Source: Bacteroidota bacterium
GTDB taxonomy: Bacteria > Bacteroidota > Bacteroidia > Chitinophagales > Chitinophagaceae
Assembly (NCBI GenBank): GCA_018266575.1
Contig: JAFEAE010000017.1
Location: forward strand, 1 to 64,000
Direction: 5' to 3'
Length of the DNA: 64,000 nt
The stretch's first letter is position 1. The number at the start of each line of letters is the position of its first letter. The notes below the pieces were generated by a model. The model did not search any database. It was not told the origin of the DNA and worked only from the letters and a program-made list of their open reading frames with translations. Positions 1 to 8,521 of this stretch are shown piece after piece. The translations under genes and the position numbers were made by a program.

Positions 1-117
1 GCCAACGAGCCAACTTACGACCTTGTTATTCGTAGCGAAATTTGCGGTGGTCTTGATCTGATGGATAGCCCATTCGTCTTCTAATTTCCCGGTTTCGATG
101 TTGGCAACGGGGAATGC
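1..117 (-). pseudogene. Truncated duplicate of the desaturase gene (internal fragment)
   Basis: This stretch is identical, base for base as far as I can read it, to positions 483-599 inside the intact fatty acid desaturase gene just to the right, in the same orientation. It encodes the part just upstream of the third histidine box. The match breaks after the shared GGGAATGC: the intact gene continues with desaturase sequence, whereas here the sequence runs straight into a copy of the dispersed intergenic repeat. Its left end is cut by the window. It may be a gene remnant from a recent duplication or rearrangement, or an assembly artefact at a contig end; the sequence alone does not decide. 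Confidence 0.7.
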
Positions 118-295
118 GCAACGATGTTGAAGAGTGTTGATGTCGCTGGTTACCAAAAAAGAAAAACTAAAATTATAAAGACTAAAAACTAAAAAGGGAA
201 TTTAGAATTTAAGAACTGAAAACTGTGAACCGACAACTAATAACTGTTATAAAGAAATCGTACATCCGACATTATACTTCGTACATTAGTAGCTA
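118..295 (-). repeat. Dispersed intergenic repeat, copy R1
   Basis: Copy of the repeat family also seen near 26.6, 28.2, 39.1, 41.0, 43.0, 45.0, 47.1 and 54.1 kb. It carries the core GTTGATGTCGCTGGTT, then the A-rich words AAAACTAAAATTATAAAG and ACTAAAAACTAAAAAGG, then a leader-like end with ATCGTACATC. The leader end abuts the stop codon of the desaturase gene. The other end abuts the truncated desaturase fragment, so a rearrangement breakpoint coincides with the repeat. It most resembles the copy at 26.6 kb. Confidence 0.8.
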
Positions 296-1366
296 TCAGC
301 TCGCTCTTCCCATCTGCCGCAGAAACGCAACATGCGAAGCAACTGCATAACGTACGCGGGGATATTCGATGTATGTGATGCCATATTCCTGGCAAGCCTG
401 CCTGATGATCTTACTGATGGCAGGATAATGAACGTGAGAAATTTTCGGAAATAAATGATGCTCGATCTGGAAATTCAATCCGCCAACGAGCCAACTTACG
501 ACCTTGTTATTCGTAGCGAAATTTGCGGTGGTCTTGATCTGATGGATAGCCCATTCGTCTTCTAATTTCCCGGTTTCGATGTTGGCAACGGGGAATGCTG
601 TATGCTCAACCGTATGTGCTAACTGGAACACGATGCTTAATACAAATCCGGCAACGCAGGTGAAAACAATGAACCCAATGAACCAATCCATAAAACCGAG
701 TTTATAGATCGGAAGGAAAATAAAAAGAAAAGCATGAAATAATTTGAAACCCCAGAAAATAAGATGGTCTGACAATTTCATTTTCTTCAGTTGCATGCTA
801 CCCACTTTGCTTTTGAAATATTTCTGGTAGTCGAGCACAAAAATCCAGAAGATGTAAAGCAATGAATATAAAAACCAGAAATATAAATGCTGGTATTTAT
901 GCAGCTTGTATTTTTTTTGAGTAGCACTCATACGCATCCATGGCTGGATGTCGATATCATCATCAACGCCATCAACGTTTGTGTATGCGTGATGAATGAT
1001 GTTGTGTTTCATATTCCACATAAAACTGTTGCCACCGAGTATATTAAGTGAGAATGCCGCAAAATGGTTTATCCATTGGTATTTGCTAAAACTTCCGTGG
1101 GCACCATCGTGCATCACATTAAAACCGATCGCTGCAACCACACCACCTAACAACACGCTTTCGAGTATCGAGAAAAATGCATTGGGTGTAAAGAAAACAA
1201 GGTGTATGTAAATGAAAGCAAATGCAACCATTAGTATCACGGCCTTCATGAATAAACTGAAATTTCCTGTGGTTGATTTTCCCACTTCCTCAAAATATTC
1301 AGTGATCCTTCTCTTCAACTCGGTGTGAAACGAGTGCGGTACGGTAGAAAATTTCGGCATTGCCAT
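296..1366 (-). CDS. Membrane fatty acid desaturase (acyl-lipid / acyl-CoA type)
   Basis: Integral membrane di-iron desaturase that would introduce a double bond into fatty acyl chains of membrane lipids. All three histidine boxes are present: HDGAH at about residues 86-90, HNIIHH at about 121-126 and QIEHH at about 300-304. The Q-x-x-H-H third box is typical of front-end/linoleoyl-type desaturases, but there is no cytochrome b5 domain. Hydrophobic segments lie near residues 40-80 and 155-240. The frame is open back to a TTG at 1372, but the ATG at 1366 (or 1360) is the likelier start, giving about 356 residues, normal for the family. It ends next to repeat copy R1, and an exact internal piece of it recurs at the window edge. 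Substrate and position of desaturation cannot be read from sequence. Confidence 0.9.
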   Translation of the reverse strand: MAMPKFSTVPHSFHTELKRRITEYFEEVGKSTTGNFSLFMKAVILMVAFAFIYIHLVFFTPNAFFSILESVLLGGVVAAIGFNVMHDGAHGSFSKYQWINHFAAFSLNILGGNSFMWNMKHNIIHHAYTNVDGVDDDIDIQPWMRMSATQKKYKLHKYQHLYFWFLYSLLYIFWIFVLDYQKYFKSKVGSMQLKKMKLSDHLIFWGFKLFHAFLFIFLPIYKLGFMDWFIGFIVFTCVAGFVLSIVFQLAHTVEHTAFPVANIETGKLEDEWAIHQIKTTANFATNNKVVSWLVGGLNFQIEHHLFPKISHVHYPAISKIIRQACQEYGITYIEYPRVRYAVASHVAFLRQMGRAS

Positions 1367-1593
1367 TATCAAAAATTTAATCGGTTAAAACGGCGTGCAA
1401 GATAACTTATTAAAATGGATTAATAATGTTAAACATTGTGCACAATATAAAACGCCCGGAGAGGCAAATTGTTATGAGATTGCATGAAAATAATGTTAGC
1501 GGTTTGCGGTTTGTAATTAGTGGATCCGAAATTCAAAATTCCCTTAGGGATTTTGTAGTTGAAAAACTACAAACAATAAACTACAAAACAGGC

Positions 1594-2331
1594 TTAGGTA
1601 TCAAACTGAATAAATGCATCCATATTTCTTACGCCGATCATTTTTTCGGTGATAAAACCTTCTGCGTACGGAACGCCGATCATTTTACCAAACATCTGCT
1701 GGCGCCCAATGATGGAATTTAAAAATTCGGGGGTGGAAATATAGGTTTGTGGTTCATCTTTATTATACTCGGAAGAATGAAATTGCGATGAATACGCTTT
1801 AATGCTTTCTATCTTCCGTTCAAAAACCGGTGTGATATCATATACAAACGACGGATTGTAATACCTGTCCTGTATGTAATGAAAAACATATTTCGGGCGC
1901 CAGGCTTGCTGTATATTTCCGTTGTCATCTTTCGTCTCAATTTTTCTCAGTCCGCTTAGGAAACAGGAATCCGCAATAAGGTGCCCTGCCCTTCCATGAT
2001 CTGGATGCCTGTCATCCAAATTATTTGCAAGCACGATTTCAGGCCTGAGTTTGCGTATGGATTTTATTAGTAATCGCTGATGTTCTTCATCATTCCTGAA
2101 AAATCCGTCGGCCATTTGCAGGTTTTCGCGGATATCCAATTGCATAATTTCTGCAGCTCTTGCAGATTCTTCTGTGCGCAATTCCGGGGTTCCGCGGGTC
2201 CCTAATTCGCCACGGGTTAAATCGATTACGCCGATCTTTTTCCCGTTTAATTTTTCCATCATCAATGTGCCGGAGCAACCCAGTTCTACATCATCGGGAT
2301 GCACGGCGATTGCGAGTATATCTAATTTCAT
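1594..2331 (-). CDS. bshB1: N-acetyl-alpha-D-glucosaminyl L-malate deacetylase BshB1 (bacillithiol synthesis)
   Basis: Zinc deacetylase of the PIG-L/LmbE family that removes the acetyl group from GlcNAc-malate, the second step in making the thiol bacillithiol. The family signature HPDD is at residues 11-14, directly after a hydrophobic beta strand, and the second metal motif HPDH lies at 109-112, followed by H117. The sequence TRGELGTRGTPELR near 39-52 is characteristic of BshB1. Length (245 residues) is typical. It is cytosolic, with no signal peptide. It is divergent from lpdA across a 160-bp spacer. bshA and bshC are not in the window. A general LmbE-like deacetylase is the alternative. 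Confidence 0.9.
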   Translation of the reverse strand: MKLDILAIAVHPDDVELGCSGTLMMEKLNGKKIGVIDLTRGELGTRGTPELRTEESARAAEIMQLDIRENLQMADGFFRNDEEHQRLLIKSIRKLRPEIVLANNLDDRHPDHGRAGHLIADSCFLSGLRKIETKDDNGNIQQAWRPKYVFHYIQDRYYNPSFVYDITPVFERKIESIKAYSSQFHSSEYNKDEPQTYISTPEFLNSIIGRQQMFGKMIGVPYAEGFITEKMIGVRNMDAFIQFDT

Positions 2332-2349
2332 CGCGTAAAGCTAATGTGA

Positions 2350-2440
2350 AAATCTGATTCAGACATCAGTTATCAGTCAGCGGTTGTCGGACTTTTAGGC
2401 GTCAGACGACCGATAACTGCCGACCGACGACAATTCATGA
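2350..2440. repeat. Degenerate-word spacer (CAGT/GTCGG words)
   Basis: The divergent bshB1-lpdA spacer contains short degenerate words of the type ATCAGTTATCAGTCAG followed by their approximate complements, such as GACCGATAACTGCCGACC. The two halves could fold into an imperfect hairpin. The same word style recurs in other spacers of this window. Confidence 0.5.
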
Positions 2441-2491
2441 TTTCTCCTTAATTTCGCCCTCGTTTATTAATCAACAAATCAACTTAAAAAT

Positions 2492-3895
2492 ATGGCATAC
2501 GATGTAGTTGTTCTTGGCAGCGGTCCCGGCGGTTACGTTGCAGCGATCCGCGCTTCTCAGTTAGGATTTAAAACAGCTATTGTTGAAAAGGAGAGCCTCG
2601 GCGGCATCTGCCTCAACTGGGGTTGCATTCCTACAAAAGCATTATTGAAAAGCGCACAGGTTTTCCAGGATATTTTGCACGCTAAAGAATTTGGTATCGA
2701 AGCAAGTGGCTCGCCCGATTTCCCGGCAGTGATCAAACGCAGCCGTGGGGTAGCTGATAAAATGAGCAAGGGCGTTCAATTCCTTATGCGCAAAAATAAA
2801 ATTGATGTGGTGATGGGCTACGGGAAACTGAAAGCAAAAGGACAGATTGAAGTAACCAGCGCTGATGGGAAAACACAAATTGTAGAAGGCAAACATATTA
2901 TTGTTGCAACAGGCGCACGTAGCAAAGAATTGCCAAACCTGAAACAAGATGGTAAAAAAGTGATCGGTTACCGTGAAGCAATGGTACTTCCTGAAAAACC
3001 CAAAAGCATTATCGTTGTTGGAAGCGGTGCAATCGGTGTTGAATTTGCGTACTTCTATTACAGCATGGGCGCTAAAGTTACCATAGTTGAATTTTTACCA
3101 AGAATTGTACCTGTTGAAGATGAAGAAATTTCAAAAGAGCTCGAAAAAAATTATAAGAAGATCGGCATTGATATTTTAACCAACAGTGAAGTAACAAGTG
3201 TTGATACAAGCGGTGCAGGAGTAAAAGCAAAAGTAAAAACACAAACCGGCGAGATCACGCTCGAAGCGGATGTATTATTGAGTGCCGTTGGTGTTACTGC
3301 AAACATCGAGAACATCGGTTTGGAAACACTCGGCATTAAAACCGAAAAAGGAAAAATTGGTGTTGATAAATATTACCAAACCAATGTTCCCGGAATTTAC
3401 TCCATTGGTGATTGCGCACCCGGGCAAGCGCTTGCCCACGTGGCATCTAAAGAAGGAATTATATGCGTTGAAAATATTGGCTATAACGAAAAGAAATATG
3501 CACACCAACCAGAGCCGCTCGATTATGGTAATGTTCCTGGCTGTACCTATTGCACACCTGAAATTGCTTCTGTTGGTTTAACAGAAAAACAGGCACGTGA
3601 TGCAGGCTATGAAGTGAAAGTTGGAAAATTCCCACTCAGCGCTTCAGGCAAAGCTTCTGCAGCAGGACATACGGAAGGTTTCATCAAAGTAGTGTTCGAT
3701 GCAAAATACGGCGAATGGCTCGGCACGCACATGATCGGTTACAACGTAACTGAAATTATTATTGAAACTGTTGTAGGAAGAAAACTGGAAACAACCTACC
3801 ACGAAGTATTAAACAGCATCCATCCTCACCCAACCATCAGCGAAAGTGTGAAAGATGCGATTGAGGTTGCTTATGGTGAAGCAATACATTTATAA
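2492..3895 (+). CDS. lpdA: Dihydrolipoyl dehydrogenase (E3)
   Basis: FAD disulfide oxidoreductase that reoxidises dihydrolipoamide in 2-oxoacid dehydrogenase and glycine cleavage complexes, passing electrons to NAD. The N-terminal FAD motif GSGPGG is at residues 9-14, the redox-active disulfide at C40 and C45 (GGICLNWGCIPTK), the NAD-binding motif GSGAIG near 176-181, and the C-terminal catalytic HPHPTISE at 444-451 with the His-Glu pair H446/E451. The length of 467 is normal. It is a single gene here; the E2 gene at 26.8 kb is about 23 kb away, so E3 is probably shared between complexes. A strong hairpin terminator follows at 3923-3957. Confidence 0.96.
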   Translation: MAYDVVVLGSGPGGYVAAIRASQLGFKTAIVEKESLGGICLNWGCIPTKALLKSAQVFQDILHAKEFGIEASGSPDFPAVIKRSRGVADKMSKGVQFLMRKNKIDVVMGYGKLKAKGQIEVTSADGKTQIVEGKHIIVATGARSKELPNLKQDGKKVIGYREAMVLPEKPKSIIVVGSGAIGVEFAYFYYSMGAKVTIVEFLPRIVPVEDEEISKELEKNYKKIGIDILTNSEVTSVDTSGAGVKAKVKTQTGEITLEADVLLSAVGVTANIENIGLETLGIKTEKGKIGVDKYYQTNVPGIYSIGDCAPGQALAHVASKEGIICVENIGYNEKKYAHQPEPLDYGNVPGCTYCTPEIASVGLTEKQARDAGYEVKVGKFPLSASGKASAAGHTEGFIKVVFDAKYGEWLGTHMIGYNVTEIIIETVVGRKLETTYHEVLNSIHPHPTISESVKDAIEVAYGEAIHL

Positions 3896-3922
3896 AAATT
3901 AAAGACTAAAAATTTAAATACT

Positions 3923-3957
3923 AAAAGGGATTATCGGGAAACTGGTAATCCCTTTTT
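3923..3957 (+). terminator. Rho-independent terminator of lpdA
   Basis: An 11-bp perfect stem, AAAAGGGATTA (3923-3933) pairing with TAATCCCTTTT (3946-3956), has a 12-nt loop and continues into T residues. It lies 28 bp after the lpdA stop codon. Confidence 0.85.
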
Positions 3958-3988
3958 ATTGGAGAGAAATTTTTCCCTCGCTTTTTAT

Positions 3989-4016
3989 CTTTGCGCCTCT
4001 GTGTCTTTGCGAGAAA
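3989..4016. repeat. Half-site of the CGCAAAG-type hairpin repeat
   Basis: Read on the minus strand this is TTTCTCGCAAAGACACAGAG followed by GCGCAAAG. It resembles the arms of the hairpin at 53949-54015 and starts like the right inverted repeat (TTTCTCGC) of the GxxExxY element at 51.4 kb. Only one half is present, in the convergent lpdA/NTF2 spacer. Confidence 0.5.
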
Positions 4017-4020
4017 TGCT

Positions 4021-4377
4021 TCAATAAAAAAACTCTTCTGAAATAATCTTCCCATCCTTTACTTTATAAACACATAATTCACTATTCGTTTTACGGGCTT
4101 CACCTTTCATCTGCAGGTCTGACTCCCAGGCAATAGAAAAATAATCGCCTGCAACAACAGGTTCGGAAATAATGCTTCCAAAAAAATCTTCCACATGCGA
4201 AACGAACAGTTCTGCTTTTTTCCGAATCGCATCCATCCCTTTTATTTCCTTTGGTAACAATCCTTCTCTTGGCTCTTTACTGACTATATCCGGTGCAAAT
4301 AATTTTTCTTTTGCTTCTTCCACTTTCCCATTGCGGCACATTTCAACAAGCTGGTTCGCTATTTCGTGGGTTGTCAT
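4021..4377 (-). CDS. SnoaL/NTF2-like small protein
   Basis: A 118-residue protein with the look of the SnoaL-like (nuclear transport factor 2) fold: an N-terminal helix (MTTHEIANQLVEMCRNGKVE), a VSKEP-type strand, a helix near 55-70 and the strand-rich C-terminal half ending KVKDGKIISEEFFY. This fold is used for ligand binding or small enzymatic roles, so no function can be named. The start at 4377 is preferred over an upstream extension because a TAATTTTG promoter box (4399-4406, minus strand) lies just before it and the extension would be encoded upstream of that box. It appears monocistronic, next to a LuxR-type regulator. Confidence 0.75.
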   Translation of the reverse strand: MTTHEIANQLVEMCRNGKVEEAKEKLFAPDIVSKEPREGLLPKEIKGMDAIRKKAELFVSHVEDFFGSIISEPVVAGDYFSIAWESDLQMKGEARKTNSELCVYKVKDGKIISEEFFY

Positions 4378-4398
4378 TGTTGTATGTTTTATTGAAGG

Positions 4399-4406
4399 CA
4401 AAATTA
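4399..4406 (-). promoter_or_regulatory. Bacteroidota -7 promoter box (TAATTTTG)
   Basis: The minus strand reads TAATTTTG, matching the TAnnTTTG -7 consensus of the Bacteroidota primary sigma factor, about 22 bp before the ATG of the SnoaL-like gene. No convincing TTTG -33 box was identified. Confidence 0.5.
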
Positions 4407-4424
4407 AAAGATTGATTGATACGA

Positions 4425-4502
4425 AAACAAGCATTGAGCTTTGAGCTGTTAGCGGTGAGCCATTCCGCTCGAAGCTCACAGCTATAAGCTCATAGCTTTG
4501 CA
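4425..4502. repeat. Degenerate-word hairpin spacer (AGCTTTGAGCT words)
   Basis: Words such as TTGAGCTTTGAGCTGTTAGC are followed by complementary words such as GCTCACAGCTATAAGCTCAT. They could form an imperfect hairpin of about 70 nt between two genes read leftward. The same words recur inside repeat copy R7 near 44.92 kb. Confidence 0.5.
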
Positions 4503-4507
4503 AATTG

Positions 4508-5179
4508 CTAAATCAACTTCCCTTTTGTTGCAATTTTTATCGCCTGTGCTTTGGATGTTACATGCAGTTTGTGATAAATATTGGCGATATGTTTTTTTAC
4601 AGTGTGGCTGCTTATAAATAATTTTTCCGCGATCTGGCGGTAACCATATCCGTCAACGGTAAGCTTAAGAATTTCCAGTTCGCGGTCCGACAATTCATAA
4701 TCAAATTTTTCTTTCTCTTCTTTTTCCATTTTCGGTATTGAAGCCTGCATCAACAGGTCGAGTGTTTTCCGTGCAATGCGCGGGCTCATTGGTGCACTTC
4801 CGGAGTCTGATAATTGCACGATACAATCCACTATCAATGATGCTTTTTCATTTTTCAGCAAATAACCATCAGCACCGGCTTTTATCGCTTCAAAAATTTT
4901 ATCATCATCATCAAAAACAGTGAGCATCAAAAAATGTAATTCGGGGTATAATAATTTTGCAGCCTGCACAGTGGCAATGCCATCCATTTCCGGCATTTCT
5001 ATATCCATCAAAATAACTGCGGGGCGGTCATTAAAATCCAACACTTTCATCTGGCCCAAAAAATCTTTTCCATCAGTAGCTGTGAGCACCACTTCAATAT
5101 CATCAGAAGTATTCAGCCTTTCCGAAAAAAGCATCCTGTTCTGCGATTTGTCATCTACTATGCCAATAGGGATTTTCAT
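4508..5179 (-). CDS. NarL/LuxR-family response regulator
   Basis: Two-domain DNA-binding response regulator of 223 residues. The receiver domain (about 1-125) has the acidic pair D9-D10 and the phosphoacceptor D59 in VILMDIEMPEMDG. The C-terminal LuxR helix-turn-helix (about 155-220) has the typical LSDRELEILKL entry and SSHTVKKHIANIYHKL recognition helix. No histidine kinase gene adjoins it, so it is an orphan regulator whose signal and targets are unknown. Confidence 0.93.
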   Translation of the reverse strand: MKIPIGIVDDKSQNRMLFSERLNTSDDIEVVLTATDGKDFLGQMKVLDFNDRPAVILMDIEMPEMDGIATVQAAKLLYPELHFLMLTVFDDDDKIFEAIKAGADGYLLKNEKASLIVDCIVQLSDSGSAPMSPRIARKTLDLLMQASIPKMEKEEKEKFDYELSDRELEILKLTVDGYGYRQIAEKLFISSHTVKKHIANIYHKLHVTSKAQAIKIATKGKLI

Positions 5180-5250
5180 ATTGATGCTGCAATGTTCCTA
5201 TTCTAAAATTTTCCGGCAATAACTCTTTTGGACTATTTTATTCCCCCAAC

Positions 5251-6564
5251 TCACTGCAACTTCGAAAAATCTGCATGCAATCCTGTCATTGCATATAATG
5301 CATCGCCGAATTGTTGTTGCATAGATGGAGGCATCGTTCTTATTCGTGCATAGTAATGGTTCATGCCGGGAATAATAAATCTCTGTGCATTCACTCCGTT
5401 TCCGAATTCAGCTTTGCAAGCGCTCCATGTATCGCGACCTCCGTAGATGTACAAAATATTGTTACCGCTTTTTGCGATCCAGGCATTTATTTTTTTCTCA
5501 AAATCCGGGTCGTAAGGCATGCGTGCAATGGAAGGTGGTAAAGGCGCGGCAGTAGGATTTGCACCTGTGAGGCAATGCAGGTAATTTTTAAAAGGGGCAA
5601 TATTGTATTTGTAATAACCCGTTTGGTAGGTCATGTACGAATGAGGTATAAAGCGCTCATTTTCTTCATCAGCGAAAGTGGAAATGTAGCTGCCGAAAAT
5701 TTTATAAATATGCGCCAGGCAACTATCAAGGTTATTATTTGTTGGGATATCCTTCTCCGTTAGCATGCTGATCTGCCAGAATGAAAACGGGTATTCCATC
5801 ACCATATATTCATACGCCTGCCCTACTCCGCCGACAAACGTATAATGAAGGTTTTTTTCCGGCACCGGGATTTTTGCGAGCGCCTCTTGCTCATGCTGCA
5901 ACAAAAAAGTTTGTACGTTTCTTATTTTCTTCACACATGTTGCTCCGCCTGCGGTATCCAAAAAAGCGTAGATGCGTTTGTCTTCAATATCATTCGGCAT
6001 CGGCGCCACATAAGGAACGGATGCATCAACATCATCCGGATAAAAATAGCGGTATGTTATTGTAGTCTCACCGCCGCGACTGATACCAGTGCTGATCCAT
6101 TTTGAATGATACAATGCATGAAACACCTGGTTAATGTGATGCAGGTCTGCAACAGCTTGCTCAAAATTGGCGTATCGCCAATCCAATGGATTAGGTTTAG
6201 ATTGATTGAAATAACGGAATTCCACATCAATATCATTCGCATCTAAAATTTTTTGCAGCTCACTGTGCGGCTCACGGCCGTCATAACCTTCTGTTTCCAT
6301 AACCATCGGTTTTGAGAAGCCACGATGCAACAATCGAAATTGCTGGTAAAAAAATCCTTTTGTTGTATCGCTGTGGTCAATAGGTTGGCGGATCGCAAGT
6401 GAATATTCCAGGCTATACGGTTCGTAGTTCACCGTTTTGCTGATCACTCGGATATCTTTCAATGTGTGCAACGTATTATCTACTGAAACTTCATCATCCT
6501 GCGCATACACGAATGAAAAAGTAAGTAATACTGTTATTGCCATTAGTGAAACTATTTTTTCCAT
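5251..6564 (-). CDS. Secreted S37-family (PS-10 type) serine aminopeptidase
   Basis: Predicted exported alpha/beta-hydrolase peptidase of 437 residues. The signal peptide is about residues 1-21, ending VYAQ. The body resembles MEROPS family S37, the Streptomyces prolyl tri/tetrapeptidyl aminopeptidases: the nucleophile motif GISRGGE places Ser at about 162, an acid residue follows in IYGGRDTW near 375, and the histidine is in GMNHYY near 405. Such enzymes take short peptides from proline-containing N-termini. The upstream spacer holds a putative structured RNA. Substrate specificity is inferred from the family only. Confidence 0.8.
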   Translation of the reverse strand: MEKIVSLMAITVLLTFSFVYAQDDEVSVDNTLHTLKDIRVISKTVNYEPYSLEYSLAIRQPIDHSDTTKGFFYQQFRLLHRGFSKPMVMETEGYDGREPHSELQKILDANDIDVEFRYFNQSKPNPLDWRYANFEQAVADLHHINQVFHALYHSKWISTGISRGGETTITYRYFYPDDVDASVPYVAPMPNDIEDKRIYAFLDTAGGATCVKKIRNVQTFLLQHEQEALAKIPVPEKNLHYTFVGGVGQAYEYMVMEYPFSFWQISMLTEKDIPTNNNLDSCLAHIYKIFGSYISTFADEENERFIPHSYMTYQTGYYKYNIAPFKNYLHCLTGANPTAAPLPPSIARMPYDPDFEKKINAWIAKSGNNILYIYGGRDTWSACKAEFGNGVNAQRFIIPGMNHYYARIRTMPPSMQQQFGDALYAMTGLHADFSKLQ

Positions 6565-6659
6565 TAGTTGATAATTTGAAAGGTTGATTATGTTAGTTCG
6601 AATATAATTACAAAATTCTGCAATGCTATTTTATTGGATTTACTATTTGATATGCGGCA

Positions 6660-6885
6660 ACAGGCATTTACAAAGACCTGTCTGGTTTTTAAGACCTGAC
6701 AGGTCTCTCGAACAGTCTTCTACACTGTTGTTCAATCTCTGATCCTCTGCTCACTGGCTGAGGGATAGAAGTGGAAAGCCCGGTGAGGGTTTGTGCACTG
6801 GCCTTGCGCCGGACTTGGAACGGATAGCCCGGACAACTGTTGAGAATTGTTCTGATGGTGACAGCCCCAAAAAGTTTCAAAAGAA
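6660..6885 (-). ncRNA. Candidate structured RNA element in a 324-bp spacer
   Basis: This spacer lies downstream of the barrel gene and upstream of the S37 peptidase, both read leftward. On the minus strand it has two related blocks, CCGGGCTATCCGTTCC and CCGGGCTTTCCACTTC, spaced by a GC-rich segment. A nearly perfect hairpin follows, with AGACCTGTC (6674-6682) pairing with GACAGGTCT (6698-6706). The GC content is clearly above the surroundings. A 63-codon open frame runs through it but looks spurious. I have an impression of similar GGGCTATCC text in other Bacteroidota spacers but cannot verify it. No named RNA family is claimed. Confidence 0.4.
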
Positions 6886-6888
6886 TCT

Positions 6889-7587
6889 TTATATTTTTTT
6901 CAAATACACTTGAAAGCCAACTCCAACAGTAAAGCTATTTGTAGTGAGATTATCGCTTTTTGAATATTGCCAACCAATCATTACATCCAGCGAAACTTTT
7001 GGATTAAAGAAGAATGCAGGGCCCGCTTGTATACCAACAGCATTTGATTGTGTTTTTTTTAAATCGACGTTTAGATTTTCTGAGTATTGTGGATTCGATC
7101 CGCTATATGTGTATACATAATTTGCGGATGAGTAGCCTGATGCATCAAATGAATGCGTATAATTCAATTCAGCGAGAATATTTATTTTATGTGTTGCAGT
7201 TAAAAAATAATATCGCAAAAAAGGAGAAAATCCATAACTGTGTGCCTTACTGATATACTTTGAATCTATAACAGAATGCAACGTATCGACAATGCCTCCA
7301 TTTATACTAATGGCATCGCTGGTATTATTGGCATGCTGGTTCAGGTTATTAAGGTTCCCCGTAAAACGCAGGCCTGCACATAATCTATCCATAATAAAAT
7401 ATCCGCCTCCGGCAGAAATACCAAGTGCAGTTAATTTGTTTGTTTGAGAATAGCCGGTAGAACTGCTGCTTTGGTTGGCATAGGAAAAATCGCCGAACCC
7501 ACCGACAAGAAATCCTTTTTTACCTAATTGTGCAAATGAGGAATATGTAATTAGAAGCAGCAGGCAAACAATAGCATTTTTTTTCAT
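6889..7587 (-). CDS. Outer-membrane beta-barrel protein (porin-like)
   Basis: A 232-residue exported protein with a signal peptide at residues 1-19 (ending SSFAQ). It is followed by alternating aromatic/glycine-rich strands typical of the small eight-stranded barrels annotated as outer membrane beta-barrel or PorT-like family, with strands such as GFLVGGFGDFSYA and AVGIQAGPAFFFNP. It ends in a short strand (VGFQVYLKKI). Its function is probably structural or a small-molecule pore. It has no operon partner. Confidence 0.8.
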   Translation of the reverse strand: MKKNAIVCLLLLITYSSFAQLGKKGFLVGGFGDFSYANQSSSSTGYSQTNKLTALGISAGGGYFIMDRLCAGLRFTGNLNNLNQHANNTSDAISINGGIVDTLHSVIDSKYISKAHSYGFSPFLRYYFLTATHKINILAELNYTHSFDASGYSSANYVYTYSGSNPQYSENLNVDLKKTQSNAVGIQAGPAFFFNPKVSLDVMIGWQYSKSDNLTTNSFTVGVGFQVYLKKI

Positions 7588-7699
7588 ACAATTAGTTTAA
7601 CGACAAAATGAAGTTATTAAATCAGTTTGCATTATCCAAATACAGGCGTGTGCTGCATTTATTTTTTCTCCCGAACTTCGTTGCATAAAATAAATTATC

Positions 7700-8356
7700 A
7701 TGGCAGGAATTAAAGTGATCATCACCGGCGCAACAGGAATGGTTGGCGAAGGTGTTTTGTTCGAATGTTTGCTAAACGATAACGTAAGAGAAGTGCTGAT
7801 CATAAACCGCAGGCATTACGACCTGCAACATCCGAAACTGAAAGAACTTATCGTTCCGGATTTTTTTCAATTGGAAAAATTTTCAGATCAACTTAAAAAT
7901 TATGACGGTTGCTTTTTCTGTGCAGGAATAAGTTCTGTTGGCATGAAGGAAGATAAGTTCACACATATCACTTATGATACCACATTATCATTTGCCAAAA
8001 CATTGCTTGCAGTAAACAACGATATTGTGTTCACGTATGTTTCGGGTGCGCATACAGATAGCAGTGAGAAAGGACGTGTGATGTGGGCACGTGTAAAAGG
8101 CAAAACAGAAAACGACCTGGCAAAACTTGGCTTCAAAGCAGAATATAATTTCCGGCCGGGTGGAATGCTTCCTTTCGAAGGACAGAAAAACTGGAAGAAC
8201 TTGTACAAGGTTATCGTAAAAATTATAAAAGTGTTTGCACCAAAAGTGGTGATCACGATGGAAGAACTCGGCAAAGCAATGATCAATTGCGTAACGATCG
8301 GTTACTCAAAAAATATTTTAGAGATCAGCGACATTAAGGCATTGGCAAAAGAATAA
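7700..8356 (+). CDS. NAD(P)-binding Rossmann protein (epimerase/SDR-like)
   Basis: A 218-residue cytosolic protein with an N-terminal dinucleotide-binding motif GATGMVGEG (about residues 10-18), and a later YVSGAHTDSS strand and catalytic-region segment. It resembles the NAD-dependent epimerase/dehydratase and HTATIP2-like oxidoreductase group often annotated as NAD(P)H-binding protein. A canonical YxxxK catalytic pair is not evident, so a binding or quinone-reductase-like role is as possible as dehydrogenase activity. It stands alone, preceded by the barrel gene in divergent orientation. Confidence 0.75.
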   Translation: MAGIKVIITGATGMVGEGVLFECLLNDNVREVLIINRRHYDLQHPKLKELIVPDFFQLEKFSDQLKNYDGCFFCAGISSVGMKEDKFTHITYDTTLSFAKTLLAVNNDIVFTYVSGAHTDSSEKGRVMWARVKGKTENDLAKLGFKAEYNFRPGGMLPFEGQKNWKNLYKVIVKIIKVFAPKVVITMEELGKAMINCVTIGYSKNILEISDIKALAKE

Positions 8357-8361
8357 ATTAT

Positions 8362-8436
8362 TCTCCCGCGATTTCAGAGATTTATGTCGCAGATGATGGC
8401 AGATAAAACTTCATAAGCGCAATCTGCGGGCAAAAA
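8362..8436. repeat. Imperfect hairpin with CGCAGAT/ATCTGCG words
   Basis: CCCGCGATTTCAGAG near 8364 pairs imperfectly with GCGCAATCTGCGGGC near 8420-8434. The intervening sequence repeats GCAGAT words. It could end transcription after the Rossmann-protein gene. Confidence 0.4.
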
Positions 8437-8521
8437 AATCTTCATCTTTCCAAGCATCTAATTTTTTCGCTTCATTCTTGCAATTAATGCTTAAATTTCT
8501 TCCTCCAAACAAATTGCATAT

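Noticed and set aside
1426..1722. 98-codon plus-strand frame overlapping the 3' end of bshB1
   Set aside because: Antisense to a clear gene with no recognisable protein features.
6689..6880. 63-codon frame in the spacer before the S37 peptidase
   Set aside because: No signal, domain or start context; it coincides with hairpin and repeat-like blocks, so a structured RNA or spacer is more likely.
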